NCBI GenBank assembly: GCA_011773985.1
Contig: WVWN01000001.1
Location: 45,614 to 109,613, forward strand
Direction: 5' to 3'
DNA: 64,000 nucleotides
DNA from: Candidatus Zixiibacteriota bacterium
GTDB lineage: Bacteria; RBG-13-66-14; B26-G2; WVWN01
This document shows positions 60,490-64,000 of the stretch, in pieces. The notes under the pieces were generated by a model. It saw nothing but the letters and a program-made list of their open reading frames with translations. It searched no databases and had not been told where the DNA came from. The translations under genes were made by a program, and so were the position numbers. Numbering within the stretch: the first letter of the stretch is position 1; each line of letters begins with the position of its first letter.

Positions 60490-63400
60490 TTACGAAGCCT
60501 CCGCCACGGGTACGGTGAAAGTAAAGGTGGACCCTTTGCCTTCTTCGCTCTCCACTTTTACGGAGCCGCCGTGCGCTTCTACGATCGCCCGCGCTATGTA
60601 CAAGCCCAGGCCGGCCCCGCGCACCCGCCGGTCGCTGTCTTTCCGAAAGGTCTTGAATTTTTCGAATAAGTGGGGAATGTCCGCTTTAGGAATACCCACG
60701 CCCGTGTCGGCCACGCCGACCGTTACCATCCCGTCGGCGACGCCGCCCGCGAAAATTTTTACGTAACCGCCCTCGGGCGTGAACTTGAGCGCGTTTCCCA
60801 CGAGGTTCGAGAGGACCTGGAGCAATTTGGCCTCGTCCCCTATTATGGGCGGCAGGTCCGGTTCCACGGACGACGTAAACTCTACGCCTTGCCGGGCGGC
60901 TATCACCTTGGCGCCGTCGTAGGCTTCGCGCACGAGGTTCTCCACCGCTATCGGCTCCGGCGTTATCTTTATCCCCGTGTCCTCGAGGCGATAGAAATCC
61001 AATATGTTGTTTATAAGTTCTATAAGGCGTTTGGACTCTTTGGGTATAATCCGGACGAGGTTCATTATCCTCTCGTCGACTTCGCTCGCCAACAGTTCTT
61101 CGATTATTTCGCCCGAGCCGAGGATGCCGGTCATGGGGGTCCTAAGGTCGTGTACGAGCATGGAGACGAAGTCCGCCTTCATCTCGTCGAGCCGTCGGAG
61201 TTCGCGGTTCGCGCGCGCGAGTTCCTCCGCTTTTTGTTTCACTTCCTCCATGAGCGTGGAGTTTCGGAGGGCGACGGCTATTTGCCCCGAGAGGGTCTCG
61301 AGCGCGGCGACGTCCGCCTCGTCGAAGGCGTTGGGCCAGCGGCTTTCGACGTTGAGAACCGCGACCACCTCGCCGTCCATCTTTATCGGTACGCAGAGCT
61401 CCGACAGCATCGGCGGCAGGAAGTCGACGTCCAAGAAATCGGGTTCGCGCGTAGTGTCGGGGACGAGGGCCGTCTGGCCCGTGCGGACTACGCGGCCGCA
61501 AACGCCGGCGTTGACGCTTTGGCGATAGTCTACGAAAAGCACTTTCGCGGCCCCTTGGACCTTGTACGCTTGGAGCACCAGCGAGTCGGTTTCCTTGTCC
61601 GCGGTGAGGATGGTTACGTTCTGGAAGCGGAGGTCATTTTGTACGCGCTCGACCACGGTGGGGTAGAGTTCGTTTATGTCGAGGACGGAGGACAGGATGC
61701 TCCCGATGGAGTTGAGGTCGTACAGCTGTTGCGTGCGTTGCGCCGTTTCCTCGAAAAGGCGCGCGTTCTGGAGTGCAACCGCGACCTGGTCTGCGAAGGC
61801 GGTCAATATATCCAGGTCCCCCTGGTGGAACGCCCCGGCCTCGTCGTGGTAGACGCCGATGCAGCCCAGGCTCCGCCCCTCGTATACGATCGGCGCGAAG
61901 ATCTCGGAACGTGCGCCGTCCTCGTCCTCGCCGGCGAACCGGCCGTCGGTCTCGCTGTCCGCGATAAGCAGCGGTTGGCGGTTTTCCACGACCCACCCCG
62001 GGCGCCGTCGGTGGGCGGTCAGTTCCGCTATTTCGACGCTCTCGGCGCTGAGGTTCTTGCTCGCGACGATTTTGAATTGCCGGTGAGTCTCGTCGTAGGA
62101 GTAAACGGCTCCGCGCATGAATTCGAGGAAGTTGCTAAGCTCTTCCAGTACGCGCACCATCAACTCCTCCGGGTCGCGAATGGAGTTGATCACCCGCGTG
62201 ATGCTGGCCACGGCGTGAAGGCGTTTGGTCCGGTTCCTCAGCGTTTCCACCGCGGCCGCTTCCTCGGCGACGAGCGCCGCGTAACTTACGAACAGCTCCA
62301 ACATGAAGAGACTTTCGTCGCCCGGTTTCTTGTGTTCGATCGGGTCATCCAGGATTACGTAGCCGACCGCCTTGCCCTCCCGGCCGTACATTTTTACCAT
62401 GAACAGGTCGCGCGTGTCCCAGTCGCCGATGCGGCCGCCCCCTTCGAACGGCTTCACCCTCCGTATGAGGTCCGCGGTCTCCGCGCCGTGCGGGACGTGG
62501 TAGATGTTGCCGCTGCGGTAGGGTTGCAGCGCCGCGCTCTCCAGCAGTTCTTTGGTTTGCCGCGCCGACTCGAGCGCTCCGCCGAGGGCCTCGATTTCCT
62601 CGTCGCCGTACCCGGCCGAGGCGGTCTCGCCCGGGCCGGGCACCGGGCCGAAGACTTTCATGTAAACCTTCTCCCACCCCAAACCCTTTATACCTTTTAC
62701 GATGAGCTGGAATTTATCGGCGAGGCTCTCGTGCTCTCTTATCCGGCCGGCGACGCGGAAGAGGTGGGCGAGGCGGTTGCGTTCGAAGACTAGGCGGTTC
62801 GTCTTTTCCTCCAGTTCATCCTCCAGCCGGATTTGCGGCGTTACGTTGTCGTTGACCGCGACTAAGCCGACGACGTTTCCCCTCGGGTCGCGCAGGGGCG
62901 AGATCCTAAGGTCGAGGTATTCCTCGCGGCCGAACCGGTCCTTGTGGCGGAAGCGCTCGATGCGGTAGGGCTTGCCCGTCTCGAGGACGTCGCGCAGGCG
63001 TTCGCGCACCGTTTTGCGTCCCATTCGTTCGTGCTCGAGGTTCGGCAGGAGGTCGAAGATTTCGCGGCCGAGCGCGTCCTCCTCCGGTATCCCGGATTCT
63101 ATCTCTTGCCCCTGCGACCATCGCGTGACGCGGAATTCCCGGTCGCAGGCGATGATGCCGACGGGCACGTTGTCCAGCAGGTATTCTTGCCGCAGGCCCG
63201 GAGCGCCTTTGCTTTCCCCCTCGGATTGAATCGTCGCGATTAGAAACTCTTCCCCGCCCACCGGGAATCGTCGCGCGTAGAGGATAGCGTGGACGATTTC
63301 GCCCTCGCTCGAGATGACGTTCACCGGTTTGTCGGGCACGGCGGCGGCCGCGCGCGCCCGTTCCCACAGCTCGAGCACTTCGCGCTCGCCGCCCGCGAGG

Positions 63401-63591
63401 ATGCCCGCGAGCGGGCGGCCCGCGAGGTCCGGGCCCTCGTAGCCGAAAATCGTCCCGGCGGCGTTCGCGGCCGCGGCGATTACGCCTTCGCCGGTTACGA
63501 CGAAAGCCGGCGTACCGGCCAGGCCGGCGGCTTGAGCCAGCGCAGCGGCGAAGCTCGCAGCGGCGTCGCCCTCTTGAGGAGTTTTCGCCAT
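60490..63591 (-). CDS. Soluble PAS/GAF sensor histidine kinase
   Basis: 1033 residues without signal peptide or membrane helix, so a cytoplasmic sensor. Order: PAS (about 20-125), second PAS with PAC-like end (about 140-265; [20 protein letters not shown]), a diverged GAF (about 290-440), GAF (about 460-615), GAF (about 640-785), HisKA with H814 in [10 protein letters not shown], and HATPase_c with N box [21 protein letters not shown] and [18 protein letters not shown]. There is no receiver domain, and no response regulator is in the window. Signal unknown; the GAFs could bind a small molecule or heme. Confidence 0.9.
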   Translation of the reverse strand: MAKTPQEGDAAASFAAALAQAAGLAGTPAFVVTGEGVIAAAANAAGTIFGYEGPDLAGRPLAGILAGGEREVLELWERARAAAAVPDKPVNVISSEGEIVHAILYARRFPVGGEEFLIATIQSEGESKGAPGLRQEYLLDNVPVGIIACDREFRVTRWSQGQEIESGIPEEDALGREIFDLLPNLEHERMGRKTVRERLRDVLETGKPYRIERFRHKDRFGREEYLDLRISPLRDPRGNVVGLVAVNDNVTPQIRLEDELEEKTNRLVFERNRLAHLFRVAGRIREHESLADKFQLIVKGIKGLGWEKVYMKVFGPVPGPGETASAGYGDEEIEALGGALESARQTKELLESAALQPYRSGNIYHVPHGAETADLIRRVKPFEGGGRIGDWDTRDLFMVKMYGREGKAVGYVILDDPIEHKKPGDESLFMLELFVSYAALVAEEAAAVETLRNRTKRLHAVASITRVINSIRDPEELMVRVLEELSNFLEFMRGAVYSYDETHRQFKIVASKNLSAESVEIAELTAHRRRPGWVVENRQPLLIADSETDGRFAGEDEDGARSEIFAPIVYEGRSLGCIGVYHDEAGAFHQGDLDILTAFADQVAVALQNARLFEETAQRTQQLYDLNSIGSILSSVLDINELYPTVVERVQNDLRFQNVTILTADKETDSLVLQAYKVQGAAKVLFVDYRQSVNAGVCGRVVRTGQTALVPDTTREPDFLDVDFLPPMLSELCVPIKMDGEVVAVLNVESRWPNAFDEADVAALETLSGQIAVALRNSTLMEEVKQKAEELARANRELRRLDEMKADFVSMLVHDLRTPMTGILGSGEIIEELLASEVDERIMNLVRIIPKESKRLIELINNILDFYRLEDTGIKITPEPIAVENLVREAYDGAKVIAARQGVEFTSSVEPDLPPIIGDEAKLLQVLSNLVGNALKFTPEGGYVKIFAGGVADGMVTVGVADTGVGIPKADIPHLFEKFKTFRKDSDRRVRGAGLGLYIARAIVEAHGGSVKVESEEGKGSTFTFTVPVAEAS

Positions 63592-63667
63592 ATCCGGTTT
63601 TTTACCTTCCCGCCGGCAGCCGGCCTGCCGTAACGGGGCGTAATGTTAATTTATAGTTCTACAAAAA

Positions 63668-63696
63668 ATTATAGCACCTCGGCGCCAAAACGTCAA
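63668..63696 (-). promoter_or_regulatory. Promoter TTGACG-N17-TATAAT of the kinase gene
   Basis: Minus strand: -35 TTGACG at 63696-63691, -10 TATAAT at 63673-63668 with an extended TG. Leader about 70 nt. Confidence 0.8.
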
Positions 63697-63718
63697 ATAA
63701 CTCCTGCAATACCCGGGG

Positions 63719-64000
63719 TTACGAGTAACACGCCAAAGTTAAGCTTTTTATTTCCAAACCGGTATGGTAATGAAGGTGGGCGCGGATGAACGAGAGCGTT
63801 TGTTCGACAAGCTCCGGCCCGGCCTTTACGCGCCTTAGCCGGCGCGGCTCGAACGTCGTGAGGGCGTTGGCGAAGTTGTAAGTCGCGGGCGATATGGCGA
63901 TGGCCTCGCCGCTCGCCGGTTCGCACGCGCGGCAAACGACCGTCCCGTCCTTGAGGACCAAAGCCACGCCGTCGGCGGGCCGCACGCGGCCGCAAGCGGC
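63719..64000 (-). CDS. recO: DNA repair protein RecO, C-terminal part
   Basis: The gene runs off the right edge, so only the last 93 codons are seen. The frame is open from 64000 (AACGRVRPADG). The RecO zinc site is partly present: C at the edge (ACGRV) and VVCRAC. The C-terminus VEQTLSFIRAHLHYHTGLEIKSL is the typical RecO end. RecO loads RecA with RecR in gap repair. The identification rests on the zinc pattern and the end, so it is likely but not certain. Confidence 0.75.
   Translation of the reverse strand, partial: AACGRVRPADGVALVLKDGTVVCRACEPASGEAIAISPATYNFANALTTFEPRRLRRVKAGPELVEQTLSFIRAHLHYHTGLEIKSLTLACYS

Overview
The window is chromosomal DNA of a GC-rich, Gram-negative bacterium. 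KdsB and RfaE2 (Kdo and heptose synthesis) imply lipopolysaccharide. Outer-membrane barrel, bactofilin and a gliding-type C-terminal domain on a secreted peptidase point to an FCB-like candidate phylum. Many secreted propellers and unrecognised membrane proteins fit an uncultivated lineage, but I cannot place it to a named phylum from sequence alone. Promoters are easy to read: TTGACR, a 16-18 bp spacer, and TATAAT. No phage, transposase or CRISPR array is visible.

Layout. 1-3.7 kb: end of an outer-membrane barrel gene, four small paralogous membrane proteins and a Wzx-like flippase. 3.8-11.4 kb: mfd, a zinc-ribbon/PEGA protein, and a translationally coupled pair of a membrane protein and a membrane-anchored lytic transglycosylase. 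11.4-17.3 kb: metK-ahcY (methyl cycle), tRNA-Leu, trigger factor, TrmN6-like methyltransferase and an alpha/beta hydrolase. 17.5-30 kb: a patchwork of secreted propeller proteins, whole and decayed, mixed with tRNA-Lys, purA, a RelE-type toxin-antitoxin pair, hutU, a polysaccharide deacetylase with an acetyltransferase, and a cupin. 30-32.6 kb: ilvE, tRNA-Thr and an MNT/HEPN toxin-antitoxin pair whose HEPN gene is frameshifted.

32.8-44.1 kb is the most striking region. It is one apparent 12-gene operon read on the minus strand from a TTGACA-N17-TAAATT promoter. Two copies of a four-gene membrane cassette (FnIII/DUF6754-like protein, polytopic protein, bitopic Rossmann-like protein, polytopic protein) flank a central block. 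That block holds a small charged protein, a MutL-type ASKHA ATPase, a secreted protein and a barrel-sandwich/KOW-like protein. No glutamate mutase subunit is nearby. I read this as an undescribed envelope-spanning machine built from duplicated subunits with its own ATPase.

44.4-64 kb: bactofilin, a PmbA/TldD-like protein, a ribbon-helix-helix protein, a lipoprotein c-type cytochrome with a PQQ-type sugar dehydrogenase, an M28 peptidase, an envelope-sugar group (FlaA1-like enzyme, LytR_C protein, KdsB, RfaE2, cation/proton antiporter), SbcD-SbcC, a soluble PAS/GAF histidine kinase and the 3' part of recO.

The second notable signal is a 14-residue C-terminal motif, V-x-P-x-S-[VLF]-G-[RQ]-[IV]-K-A-L-[FY]-[KRE]. 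It ends six secreted proteins or remnants between 17.5 and 29.9 kb, although their bodies belong to at least three fold types. It looks like a short surface-sorting tag, distinct from the gliding-type domain on the M28 peptidase.
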